From the NCBI GenBank assembly GCA_947095585.1, contig OX352763.1, positions 18,091,462-18,155,461 on the forward strand: a DNA stretch of 64,000 bases, read 5' to 3'. Every line of letters begins with the position of its first letter. Position 1 is the stretch's first letter. The notes below the pieces were generated by a model. That model worked only from the letters and a program-made list of their open reading frames with translations. It was not told the DNA's origin and searched no databases. Shown one piece after another: positions 46,228 through 57,170 of this stretch. Source of the stretch: Nephrocerus scutellatus (lineage: Eukaryota > Arthropoda > Insecta > Diptera > Pipunculidae). Made by a program: the position numbers and the translations under genes.

Positions 46228-46452
46228 AATTTATTTTCATTTTTCTACATAGTCTCCTTGTAAGTTTACACACTTCTCCCAGCCCGGCTTCCACCTCTTT
46301 AACCCCTCCAAGAAATACTCGGCGTGTTTCTCTGCAAAATATAATTCTTACGATCCTCGTTTGACAAAAATCTCTGCCCACCGAAAACAACTTTTAGCTT
46401 AGAGAACAGAAAAAAGTCGCTTGGGTTTACTGCTGGTGAGTAAGGTGGATGG
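46228..46452 (-). pseudogene. Mariner transposase C-terminal fragment
   Basis: The minus strand reads PPYSPAVNPSDFFLFSKLK, then VVFGGQRFLSNEDRKN and, in another frame, AEYFLEGLKRWKPGWEKCVN and LQGDYVEK followed by stop. The PYSP..NPSDFF block carries the third catalytic aspartate of mariner DD34D enzymes. Only the C-terminal third is present, and a frameshift separates the two blocks. Its upstream side is cut off by the I-like LINE that begins at about 46440. Confidence 0.8.
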
Positions 46453-48145
46453 TGCTGATAGAAGTTCCCACCGAGAGGGGAACACAGAGCATCGTGTGTG
46501 CTTCAGCATACTTCCCCGGCGACGACAACAACATTTCGCCCTTAGAAGTCCAGAAGCTGATAGAGCACTGCCGGGAAAGAAACCTGCAGTACCTAATAAG
46601 ATACGATGCCAATGCACATCATGAGGTCTGAGGGGGGGAGCAGTGGCATCAATAGAAGGGATGAGTGTCTTTTAGAATATCTTATTAGTAGTAATGTAGA
46701 CACATTAAATAAAGGCTCTAAAGCTACCGCCATAAATGCGATTCGCGAAGAGGTACTTGAACTCACTCTTGCCAGTTCATTTATCTCCATCTTTGTTGAT
46801 AACAAACATCAACATATTAGGTTTGACATTCCCAGCCAATTGGCAAATGATTCTTCTAGATTCGTTCGAAAGTCCATGGACTGGAATCTGTATCGGGGAC
46901 TTGTCTTCTCTAAATGAGATATGCTTCTTGCATCTATCGAGTCAACAGGGGACTTAGATGAAGCAGCCTACCAATTAAATGATGTGTTGCTCACTTCCTA
47001 TCATGACAGCTGTGATCTTAAAATCAGTCTGTGAAAAGTTTTCTGATGGAACGACCAACTGGCTAAGCTGAGGAAGAAAGTCAGAAAACATTTCGGACGG
47101 ACGAAGAGGACCAGCGTCGCTTGTGAAATTGCCGTCATATTGCCCGATTTATACGAAAAAGTAAATGGTTCAGCACATCCACTCGTGCAGGTGTTTACAT
47201 GCTGCAGGGCATTTGAATTATGTTGTACTCCATAATTAATAGCATCAATGGTACTGCAACTCCAAATATCTCAACTTTTGATATTTCAAAGTTAAAAGAC
47301 AAATGTGGCGCACCTAATGAAAAACCCTTTACTTTTAGACAACAAGCCCGTCCAATCGGAATTTCTTCAATCCATAATTAGGAAAAAAATTCGAATTTCC
47401 TAAGATATCACCATAGTACGAGTATGGGTGCCGAGGCACAGTAATATAGAGGGTAATGAGAGAGAATCGGAATTTCTTCAATCCATAATTAGGAAAAAAA
47501 ATTCGAATTTCCTAAGATATCACCATAGTACGAGTATGGGTGCCGGGGCACAGTAATATAGAGGGTAATGAGAGAGAGCACGAATTGGCCAAGATGGGCA
47601 TCGCTGTGGACACCGGCTCTATGGAGAGGGTTAGCTGTCCAATGAGCACAGTCAAGGAACAAATTCAAAATAATAAATCACAGGTCAGGTGGAGCAGTCT
47701 GTCGAACTGCGCCATATCAAGATTGATATGGCCATCTTACAGCAAAAGGAAAACCAACGAGTTGTTATCTAGAACCCGGAAGGATATTGCCATAGTTGTG
47801 GCTATCATCACCGGGTTACTGGTCAGTGGGCATCCATGCTACTAAGTTGGGTATACCACTCAACAACTTCTGCGGAAGAGATAAACTCTCATACACTTCC
47901 TCTGCAGTTGTCGGGCCTTAGCAGGGTCAGGACACCGCATTTTAGGTAAACCATTTTTTCTCGGCCTGAAACAGCTCTCAGATTTCAGAATCATACAATT
48001 GATCTCGTATCTGAACGCTACAGGCTGGATTTAATCCACATAAATATCCATGCTAGGTCCCTCGAGATTTGTGGCATCAAAATGGCGCACACTAGCGCTA
48101 ATTGAGGACCTCGTAGGTGCAGCGGGGTCCATCACACTACCTACC
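46440..48145 (+). mobile_element. I-like LINE relic: endonuclease to RNase H and tail
   Basis: In order on plus: an endonuclease segment (VCASAYFPGDDNNISPLEVQ, LIEHCRERNLQYLIRYDANA-HH, then RRDECLLEYLISSNVDTLNK), then a decayed linker. An inserted dispersed repeat (47275-47338) and an RNase H end VWVPGHSNIEGNEREHELAK follow, and last a C-terminal tail reaching TGGCATCAAAATGGCGCAC at about 48071-48089. Most of the reverse transcriptase is deleted. A 111-bp tandem duplication lies in the RNase H part. Confidence 0.8.
47355..47577. repeat. 111-bp tandem duplication within LINE relic
   Basis: ATCGGAATTTCTTCAATCC through GGGTAATGAGAGAGA occurs twice in direct succession (47355-47465 and 47466-47577). 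The second copy differs by one extra A and a G for A at GCCGGGGCAC. The duplication doubles the VPGHSNIEGNE segment. Confidence 0.9.
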
Positions 48146-49440
48146 TAAGATAAGGTTAATATCCCATCATATCCCATTTGGTGAATCCACAAAAAGTTAT
48201 GTAAATAAATTTCTGTGGCCTATACGTTATGCAGGCATTACAGCTTCGGTTTGAAGCACTTTGCTGTCGATCTGATTCCGAAATGACTAAACGCAACGGT
48301 TTCATCATTCACTGACGAGTCACAGCACCTGATATTTATGAATTCCCAATGATTGTTTCTCCTGCTTACCTCCTCAATTATTTAGAATTAATCATTCTAG
48401 AGAAACGAAAGTGCTATATCTTTAAGTAAAACATTCTTTTGTTGCAAATAGAATTTGGAAAAACCTTTAGTACACTGTATTTGTAATAGGATTTTTTTAA
48501 AGAGTAATCGGATGTACACATGTATGTGTTTTTGTTTGCAGTTGCTCCAGTTCCGTTTGCAGTTGTCCCAGTTCCGTTTCCCGTTTTGAATTTGACTGCA
48601 AATAGGCAAATAGAATAAGGACACGGCTAATGCCCTCAATTGTTCCTGTGCATCATCTACTTATAAAATATTCAGTTTCTGCTGTAAGGACAAAATCTCG
48701 ATACATCTCAGGGAGTCGACACAATGTCCATGTGCTGTGCGGCACCAGCCTGTACAGCATCAAAAATTTGCATTTTATGGAGATGTCGTTGGCGTTGACT
48801 GTTTGCCTTTTATACGTACTTTCTATGTATAGATGTCCCTGCCGGACAGGATCAGTACGCATACAAATTTTGGATACGTAGTTGTATTCGTAAGAACATC
48901 AATTACTGTTTACAGTTGTTGTACCAGTAGCTGCTCTAATAATCAATACAAATTGATCCAAGACCATGTGTACGAGTAGCTGTGTACATCCTTTTGTTTT
49001 TCTTAGCAGGATGTCAGATTAAAAACTATAGGAAGCTTGTCCGTACTTCCTAAAGACACATATTCTTACCGACTAAAGGCATTTCCCAAAAAACAACTGT
49101 GCCCACGATAACTGAGTGTACCACTTACGTTGGAATTCCATCGGTGGGCAAGGTTTGGATTTATCTCGTATTTGCTGACTCTTACAGTATTTCGACGGGA
49201 CTCCAAATTTGTGCATGGGTGCCGTTTGCTTATCTAGTACTGAGACTTGCTGACATCGGCATTGTCTTTCATCTTGGACCTCTGATGCTTAGCATTAGAT
49301 TCGTCTGAGTTTTTCACAGGCGTACATGAACTCAGTTGATCAGGAAGCATCTTATATGTGGGTTGATGGGTTGGACTTTCTTATGTACCAACTCGATCGG
49401 TCTTGAAAGGAAGCCGTTTTTTTTCAAGGACACCTTTGTA
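48146..49440. other. Intergenic, nothing assigned
   Basis: Small ORFs (for example 48653-48862 minus) lack recognisable motifs. A doubled CAGTTCCGTTT(G/C)C(A/C)GTT motif lies at about 48549-48585. No gene is supported. Confidence 0.35.
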
Positions 49441-49680
49441 AATATTCGTCCCAGATAGGGTTCAGACTCCGCACTTTGGGTGAAGCATTCTTTGTAGATA
49501 TGAACTAGCTTTCGGATGTATGTACAGGATTATCGAATTGATCTCGGACTTGAGCGCTACTGGTTGGATTTAAAAACCATCCAAATACCCCTTCGAGATC
49601 TGTGGTAATAAATTGGCGCACTGAACGGCTAATTGAGACCATCGCGAGCCACTCTATCTATGTAGGTCCCGAAACATTAA
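49441..49680 (+). mobile_element. I-like LINE 3'-end fragment
   Basis: ATCGAATTGATCTCGGACTT, then GCGCTACTGGTTGGATTTA, CCTTCGAGATCTGTGG and AAATTGGCGCACTGAACGGC parallel the tail at 47990-48140 and at 16730-16830. It is non-coding debris of the same family. Confidence 0.65.
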
Positions 49681-49894
49681 TCACCTTATCCATGAATCAA
49701 GCTAAATTCAAAATAGTGAAGGTCATCGTCCCGTCAAACCATTGGATGAAATTCATAACTGTGGATTTCTGTTACTTCCAATACACCTAATCTCTCTTTG
49801 TTTCACTTTGATGTAAGAGGTCGAAACTGCAATAAATATACGTTCTAAGGAAAGCTTTTTTTAATACCGGTGACTTTAAAGACCAAACTAAATG

Positions 49895-49990
49895 ACAACG
49901 GGTCAAAACTGGGACCAGTGGAGCGAATTTGTACAGTAAGCCAGGATCTAACCTCGATTGTGAAGCCAGATATGATAATGATGGTGACCT
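49895..49990 (+). mobile_element. LINE 3'-end fragment
   Basis: AACTGGGACCAGTGGAGCG, then GCCAGGATC, CTCGATTGTGAAGCCAGATA and TGATAATGATGG are homologous to the LINE 3' ends in the CAP units at 54920-54995 and 60929-61004. Confidence 0.6.
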
Positions 49991-50376
49991 TTAAGACCAC
50001 ATGCAAAAAGGTCTTTGAGCTTGGTTATGTTGAGAAATAAAAGAATTTTGAAAACTTCCGTGTCTTCTTTTCTGGCAAGGCGCAAAATTTTAAATGCATC
50101 CTTGTATATATGATACATCATAATGGAGGAGGCTCAAAAAACGACTTCTGTGTCAATTATCCAGCAGTTTTGTACGAGAGGTACTCGTATTCCACTTAGA
50201 TCGGTAACTATCATGCGTTTCAAAATATTCACGGTTGGATTTTTACCCTTTATTAAAGCAAAATTAATATTTTATTCAAAAGTAAAATTTACTGTTGAAC
50301 TTCAAAAAATGAGGCACAAAATTAAATTTTAATATTTCAATATTTTATTGCTGAAGAGCACATACGACGAACGGAG

Positions 50377-51274
50377 TTAGAAGAATTTGTTAACTTCGTA
50401 CTTTTCGTTGGCAGAGCAAAGGCTCCGGTACTTGTGATTGGGTCCAGTGGTACATTTTGATGCAGCTGCGCCAGCTTCATAGATGGGGAAATTCATCATG
50501 TTGGTGGTTGCGTAGTTGCATGTAATTTCAACGGCATAGTAGATGTCACCACCGAAGTTCTTGGGATAAGTCATTGCTCCGCAGCCCACAGCAACATTCT
50601 TGTCAGCAACCATTACGGTAAAGTGTCCAATCACTTTTCTGTGTAAGGCGAGCGAAAATTTGTTTTTTTTTCCACTTAGAAATGTAAGTATTGGATACTC
50701 ACCCTGCGACGTGGCTACGATAGGATTTAATGTAGGACATATCACCGTCCTTTTCTTCCGAATACCAAGAGTCAATTATTCCCAAAATTGTTTCCTTAAC
50801 TGGTGGATAGTCCCCTGAAGATGCTGAATAGCCCATATTCTGGCCAGAATATTGATATGTCTCAGTGTTTCGGCAAGCGTCATGTTGATAGTTACAAGTT
50901 TTGACATTCATCGATGCCAATTTGGCTAACTCAGGATTCCAAGTTATTGTGGCCATGCGGGCAGCTTGTGAGTATCGCCTGTTCGAACCGGAGGCAATTT
51001 CATTTCTATGGCTGTTATGTTTATCGAGAATGTCTTGGATGTATGGGGTTACATCAATGTACTTGGCCCCACGTGGACAGCTACCGCCTAGTGCCTGCAT
51101 AGAAATATAAATGAAATAAAGGAAGATCTCTTTGATTAAGGAAATACTTACGTCATTGTTACGACAACCAATATGTTGTCTTCCACCCTGGCAAAGCGAT
51201 GGACTACAGTAGTCCAAAGCGTTCGCTGCTAACGTCAAAGCGGCTAAAACAGCAATACAAACGAAGACTTTCAT
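50377..51274 (-). CDS. Antigen-5-related CAP protein, gene 1
   Basis: Minus-strand exons 51152-51274, 50703-51094 and 50377-50638 join through 57- and 64-bp GT-AG introns into 258 residues. A signal peptide (MKVFVCIAVLAALTLAANA) is followed by a Cys-rich segment DYCSPSLCQGG and a CAP/SCP domain with LDKHNSHRNEIASG (His67), GQNMGY, a TxxxIIxSWYSE block, GHFTVMVADK (His177) and the CNYATTN signature. Insect Antigen-5-related proteins are secreted; their biochemical role is not settled. A TATAAAAG box lies at 51321-51328 and AATAAA at 50349-50344. This copy is inverted relative to genes 2 and 3 and differs from them mostly in the signal peptide. Confidence 0.93.
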
Positions 51275-51320
51275 TTTGCTAAAGCAGAAGTATTCTATGC
51301 TGATTGTGACAAAATCGTAG

Positions 51321-51328
51321 CTTTTATA
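51321..51328 (-). promoter_or_regulatory. TATA box of CAP gene 1
   Basis: TATAAAAG on minus, about 25 bp before a TCAGCA initiator-like motif and 47 bp before the ATG. The same arrangement is conserved in genes 2 and 3. Confidence 0.7.
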
Positions 51329-51734
51329 GTGAAATAATTGCGAGCATTTTTTTTTGCACACTACGGTACACACGCACTCACATAAGTACGCTCGATTAAC
51401 TTTATATTAGAAGTCCTAAATTTGAGAACAATTGATATTTGCTCAGTGTTGTGCGTTCACAATCAAGTAAATAGCAGTCACACGCTTCAAATGTTCTATT
51501 TGTTATAAATAAACATTCGGAATTGGGTTTTGGAATTCAACTGAATGCAGCTCCATTGAACTCAATTCAAATACCTTGATACGATAAAGAAGCTCATATT
51601 TTCAAAACAGATATCAACAAGCCGATGAGAACACTGCACTTTCACTTGAGTAAAGAAAACTCTGGAACGAATGAAGCCTGAAAGCATTAAATTGCCAAGT
51701 GGTATTAAGGTGTCTTTAGCTTATAATGATAACA

Positions 51735-52640
51735 TAGAAATCATTCTTTCTTTCCTTTACTCCGCGGGGGAGCATAGGGCTTCTAAAAACGCACGCCAAC
51801 GAACTCGATTTAGCGCCTGAAGTTTCAAGAGACGCAACTCGGTCCTCTGGGATCTTGCTTCATCTTCTATTGTCCTTTTCCATGTCTTGCTAGGACTTGT
51901 TGCTTGTGGATGCCAGTCGAGCGCTAGTTTCGTAATATCGTCCGCTGGCTTTCTCATAGTGTGACCAATCCAGCTCCATTTTTGTCGTCTGATGGTGATC
52001 GCGAATCCTCGTTAAGCACTTGTTGACGAAGACTTGGGGGCACGTCGCAATTTACTCTGTGACTTTCCACGTTTCGCAGCCATACAAGAGTACTGAGAGA
52101 ACGTTAGATCTGAAGATCATTAGCTTCAGATTCCGGGAGATTTGCGAGGAGTTCCAGGTATTATTTAGCATACTATAGGAGTGTCGCGCCTTGTTTACAC
52201 GGGAGCGCACATCCGAGTCAGCACCATCATTTTTTGACATCCCAAATAACAGAACTTATCGGCTTCCTCTATCTGATGTCCGTCAATCGAGAGATCACAT
52301 GTTCGACTTGCGTTAACGCGAAGTGGTTTTGGTTTTGAGACTTTGTTAGCGTGGAGTTCTAGTGAGTTTAGTTTTCGCTCCATGCCACCTAACAATTGTG
52401 ATAGGAGACAGATATCATTGGCATAGTCCAGGTCTTCTAGGGTGTGAAAAACATTCCATGGCAAACCCGATGGAGTACGGGTTACTATTTTCATCACCCA
52501 GTCGATGACAATTGTGAAAAGCAATGGTGAGAGAGTGCAACCTTGCTTGACTCCCGAGTAGATGTTGAAAGGTGAGCCAAGCTGACCGTTATGAATGACG
52601 CGGCAAGGTTGAAAAAACTTTGTCATTAATGTGTACAGAT
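51735..52640 (-). mobile_element. RTE-like LINE RT relic (unit A)
   Basis: The minus strand reads TKFFQPCRVIHNGQLGSPFN, then YSGVKQGCTLSPLLFTIVID, LEDLDYANDICLLSQ, RTCDLSIDGHQIEEADKFCY-LG, then after a frameshift VNKARHSYSMLNNTWNS, SVLLYGCETWKVTE, and finally HPQ..TIEDEARSQRTELRL. These are the RT palm, thumb and tail. The catalytic Y-A-D-D is Y-A-N-D, and a frameshift near 52220 splits the ORF. The N-terminal half is missing. Confidence 0.85.
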
Positions 52641-53058
52641 TTTATTCATAGGCTTAGTGCTAGCTGCCCGTTTGTTTAAAATTCATTACAACACTATAAC
52701 ACTACAGAAATATAACATCAAGCTAAACTGCGTGTGGGGTCATAAGATTTGCGTCACAGCAATGCATAGGCGGTAGGCATACTCGTAAGATACGGTTACG
52801 ATAGCGCAGATATTTTTAGTAGGCACAGTTAGGCCAACAAATAAAGAACAGGTGTATGGTGTATATTGATTTGAGTTTAAAACCTTTACGCTTCAATATT
52901 TGTCTATGACAAACAGTTCATTCGAAGCGAGCGACTGCTATTTACGTAATTGTGAACGCACAACTCTTAAGCAAATATCAAATGTTCTCAAAATTAGGAT
53001 TTCTAACATGATGTTAAACAAGCCGGAGTTTGCAAAAAAAGGCTCGCAATTATTTTCC

Positions 53059-53089
53059 TATAAAAGCCAAAATTTTGTCACAATCAGCA
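53059..53089 (+). promoter_or_regulatory. Core promoter of CAP gene 2
   Basis: TATAAAAG (53059-53066), then TCAGCA (53084-53089), an initiator-like motif 25 bp downstream and 24 bp before the ATG at 53113. Confidence 0.7.
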
Positions 53090-53112
53090 TAGAACACTTC
53101 TGCTTTAGCAAA

Positions 53113-54009
53113 ATGAAAGTCTTCGTTTGTATTGCTGTTTTAGCCGCTTTTGAGTTAGCTGCGAGCGCTACTGACTACTGTAGTCCATCGCTTTGCCAAG
53201 GTGGAAGGCAACATATTGGTTGTGGCAACAATGACGTAAGTACTATCTTAATCAAAGAGATCTTCCTTTATTTAATTTATATTTCTATGCAGGCACTAGG
53301 CGGTAGCTGTCCACGTGGGGCCAAGTACATTGATGTAACCCCATACATCCAAGACATTCTCGATAAACATAACAGCCATAGAAATGAAATTGCCTCCGGT
53401 TCGAACAGGCGATACTCACAAGCTGCCCGCATGGCCACAATAACTTGGAATCCTGAGTTAGCCAAATTGGCATCGATGAATGTCAAAACTTGTAACTATC
53501 AACATGACGCTTGCCGAAACACTGAGACATATCAATATTCTGGCCAGAATATGGGCTATTCAGCATCTTCAGGGGACTATCCACCAGTTAAGGAAACAAT
53601 TTTGGGAATAATTGACTCTTGGTATTCGGAAGAAAAGGACGGTGATATGTCCTACATTAAATCCTATCGTAGCCACATCGCAGGGTGAGTATCCAATACT
53701 TACATTTCTAAGTGGAAAAAAAACTAATTTTCGCTCGCCTTACACAGAAAAGTGATTGGACACTTTACCGTAATGGTTGCTGACAAGAATGTTGCTGTGG
53801 GCTGCGGAGCAATGACTTATCCCAAGAACTTCGGTGGTGACATCTACTATGCCGTTGAAATAACATGCAACTATGCAACCACGAACATGATGAATTTCCC
53901 CATCTACGAGGCTGGCGCGGCTGCATCAAAATGTACTACCGGACCCAATCCCAACTACCGGAGCCTTTGCTCTGCCAACGAAAAGTACGAAGTTAACAAA
54001 TTCTTCTAA
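53113..54009 (+). CDS. Antigen-5-related CAP protein, gene 2 (unit A)
   Basis: Exons 53113-53235, 53293-53684 and 53748-54009 join through 57- and 63-bp GT-AG introns into 258 residues. The ATG after the TATA/initiator pair is chosen; the open frame further upstream and through intron 1 is not coding. The signal peptide (MKVFVCIAVLAAFELAASA) differs from gene 1, while the mature CAP domain is nearly identical. The mature N-terminus has IGCGNND where genes 1 and 3 have IGCRNND. It is probably secreted. No AATAAA close to the stop; AT-rich ATATAAAATATTG follows. Confidence 0.93.
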
Positions 54010-55870
54010 CTCCGTTCGGCTGTCGTCTTCAATGATAAAATATAAAATATTGTTATATTATACATTTAATTTGTATATTATAATATAATTAATTTGCATA
54101 GGCTAAAAATCCAAACTTTCTGACTCTCCAGATGATTGCTATATGTAAACGTAAGATTCTATAGACATCCAAAATGCTATCAATTCGATTAACTGAAATT
54201 AACTAATATAATCCCTGAATATTTTGAAATTTATGGTAGTCAGCAATGTAAGTAGGTTACCTACTCGTACTCAATTGCTCGAGGAGTATGGCAGGAGTCG
54301 CTGCTTGAGCCTGATCCATTTTGGAATATTATATGTATACGACGGAATCGTTAGAATCTGTATCTTTACCTTTGAAATTAGTAGAAGTTACTGAAACTGA
54401 ATTGGTACATAAGCTAGATGATCACAAAACTGAGGATGTCTTTGTTAGAAGATGGCATAATGGAGAACTCGCGGGTTTATTTTTAGCAATTTGTTGTCTT
54501 GCGTTTCAAGAATTTTGCATTTTTGTTTTTTGTTCAGCAGGTCCAGTCACATCGGGATACAGTCTTTGTCCAAACTTTTTTCTTTTTCTCTTTTGGAATA
54601 TAATTTCCCCAGCTTATTTTTTTCGATAGCCACGTGTACGTTTCCGCACTACACCAAGCAATGCATTAACTAATAGTGCAAGTATTGGAGGAAGAAACGC
54701 TGACAACAGACTGGCGAGGAGGCATCCATTGCTAAATTCATAAGAAAGGGTGATAACACAACATGCCGCAATTGGAGGATGTTGAGTACCACGTACAAGA
54801 TTTTCTCCTCTATGGTTTATGACAGCAAGGCCGGTCAAGCCTACGATGGAAGCATTGCGTAGACCAGGACTCCAAACCTTTTCGGGATACCAAACTGGAT
54901 GAAATCGGCTTAAAATTGAGACCAGTGGAGTGCTTTTTTGCGAGCGGCTAGGACCGTACCCCGGTTGTATAGCCAAATATGATGATAATGCCTTTATATA
55001 AGACAATAAGTCTGTTGGAAACATACTTCCCCGAAGGGTCCATCTGCAGCATATAATCTTATCTGAAATGGTGCACGACTTGAACACGGGATATAAATCA
55101 AGGGTCGTGGGTGCTTAGAGTATGCTCCGGATGGGTAATGTCTTCGTTCTTGCGACCCGAAGTGGACTACTGGTACTCATTCTGAACGAACTGAGTTCCT
55201 TGATGACAGATCTCACCAAGGTCGCCATTGGTTCCGCGGGGTTGTCCGTGCTCACAGATAAAATAAGGTCGACCGTAAGGTTGACTGGTCTGAGGACAAC
55301 TTTGGATGAGGACCCAGCACGTTCTGAGGATGCAACGCGGCGGCTGCCGTTTACTCTCGAAGAGAGGACTGCTAAATTGTACATAGTTCATGAGTATGCT
55401 TAATGGCGAAAGCTAGGCAAGCGCGGGGCTCATACCCCAACTCACCAACGATGTTGGAAACATACTACGTATTGCTATAATTTAATTTCGCAATGAAAAA
55501 CAACAACAAAAAACTAAAACAAAATTTGTTAGACTCTGTAGTAGCTTCGTAACAAATTGAAAACACCTGTCAATATCCAACTTCTACAAAATCAATTGGT
55601 CTCACGTCGTGTAAAAATACAAGTCATGACATTTAACTAATCGTCCACAAACACGGTGGTCTGGAAATTACAATTACAGTTGCTTTGTAAGCTCATTAAT
55701 ATGGTAATTAATTTTTTCACTCTTAACTGAAGCTTAATGAACATTTATATCGGTCGGTCACGATTCACACTCAAGATTATTTTTATTTTCCGCTTATCAG
55801 CCAAAGTGTCAAAATTTTGTGCATAACACCCTGTATTTGTTTTCGTTTTCTTATTTGGAGACAGCTGATT
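54010..55870. other. Downstream part of unit A: LINE 3' end and unassigned DNA
   Basis: A LINE tail in plus orientation spans about 54780-54995 (TGGTTTATGACAGCAAGG to GCCAAATATGATGATAAT). ORFs at 54321-54629 (102 aa) and 55122-55403 (93 aa) are repeated in unit B because of the duplication and show no family I recognise. The long minus ORF at 54614-55087 is largely antisense to the LINE tail. Confidence 0.45.
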
Positions 55871-56160
55871 GGTTTTTCGAAGCAGGATGTTCGAGGTACA
55901 AATCTCAGAAAAATCAAAAGTTTTTTTCACGGTCCCATATCTTGCGAATGTCTGACGAACATCCGAGAGTAATAAGTAATTACTTGTCACGCAAAGCTTC
56001 TTAACTGGCCTTTCGGATACGGTTTAAAATTGTGGGAGCCTTCTACTTGTGTGCAAAAATATAACGCACGCAACACGTAACATGAAGTGTCACGAGAAGC
56101 TATGTCTTAGATCACAATGGTCTCTCACAGGAAATATTATTAATTTTAATTGTTGTTGTA
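55871..56160 (+). mobile_element. SINE relic (unit A)
   Basis: A degraded tRNA-like head (GAAGCAGGATGTTCGAGGTA) is followed by the SINE body: TTTTTTTCACGGTCCCATAT, ATCCGAGAGTAATAA, TTGTCACGCAAAGCTTCTT, GTGTGCAAAAATATAACG, GTCACGAGAAGCTATG and an AATATTATTAATTTT tail. It is more diverged than the copies at 11461 and 23958. Confidence 0.7.
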
Positions 56161-56754
56161 AGCTTCTATCTAACATAAACATATTTGGTTATTGAATACA
56201 CAGTTTGTCAAAGTTCCTCAAAGCGTTTCATATATATTTCACGTACTAGCTGTACATATAAAAAAAGAACCTCTAATCTTATTAGTACGCCTAGAGATGG
56301 TCTTTCGGTTTAACATTTGAGCGTGTGGAGCCACGAGTAATATAGTTGAACTTATCGGGAAGCTAAACGCAATCGGCTATTTGTCTTGAGCCCCGCTGGT
56401 AGTAGTTATCGCTACTGCTCAAGAACAATTGAGAGAATTAATTGATTCGGCAAAGTTTTCGTCACCATTAAATTTGAACGCACGGTTCTGTATTCTATAT
56501 GCTACTAAATGTTATTCTGGGTATACTTAAATGAACATCTTGTAAACAGAAGACGGATAAGACATCTAGCACCGTGTAAGGAAGCCTTGGCATTTGTACA
56601 CAGCGTTGGTCATTCCAACGAAGCTTTTTAGTTAACCCACATACCCAGAATTGATCGGGTTTATCGACGCATTGCGTGCGTGGATATTGCGTGCATATTT
56701 CTCCTAGGATGACAGGAGACAGCATTGGATTTTGGAAACATTAAAGAGTACTCC

Positions 56755-56858
56755 ATTGTGTGCAAAAAAACATGCACAACACAAATGGTCGCGAGAAGCT
56801 AGTTCTTGGACCGCAACGGTCTGTCGGGCCGACTATTATTATTATTATTATTATTTAA
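56755..56858 (+). mobile_element. SINE 3' half (unit A)
   Basis: TTGTGTGCAAAAAAACATGC, CACAAATGGTCGCGAGAAGC, GGACCGCAACGGTCTGTCG and an (ATT)n tail are the 3' half of the SINE. The head is missing. Confidence 0.75.
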
Positions 56859-56959
56859 AGAGTACTCTATTATGTTCTTCCCTTTTTTGTATGCTGTCCA
56901 GGTCATACATACGTTGTTGTACGTGTTTTGCTTTCGAAGAGTAGGGACATTACACAATT

Positions 56960-57170
56960 GGATTAGAATAGTATAGGTGATAAAGCAGAGCCCTGTTGAA
57001 CGCCAGGATTTATGCGGAGAATTTATGGGTTGTAAAATACAAACGGTCAGAAAAATAGATACTTATCCAATGAAACCGGGTATAATAGGTAGACTCTATA
57101 AGCACACATTTTAGACAAAAGTGATTGATACCAGACGCTGTCAAATTGATAGTAACACTTTTTCATTTCA
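56960..57170 (-). mobile_element. Jockey-like RT fragment (unit A)
   Basis: The minus strand reads FDSVWYQSLLSKMCAYRV, then in another frame INPGVQQGSALS, matching the same RT blocks as the fragment at 11165-11430 (DRVWLQALLSKISAYG; INAGVPQGSVLS). It is dead. Confidence 0.65.

Noticed and set aside
50901..51110. Antisense ORFs over CAP exon 2 (also 53277-53486 and 59286-59495)
   Set aside because: They repeat in all copies only because the CAP exon is conserved; opposite strand to the real gene.
52900..53112. N-terminal extension of the CAP gene 2 open frame (and the same in gene 3)
   Set aside because: It lies upstream of the TATA box and initiator and is absent from gene 1; the ATG at 53113 starts a signal peptide shared by all copies.
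54614..55087. 157-codon minus ORF with a hydrophobic segment, also at 60623-61096
   Set aside because: Its N-terminal two thirds are antisense to a LINE 3' end; the hydrophobic end shows no family and the frame is closed by stops just after.
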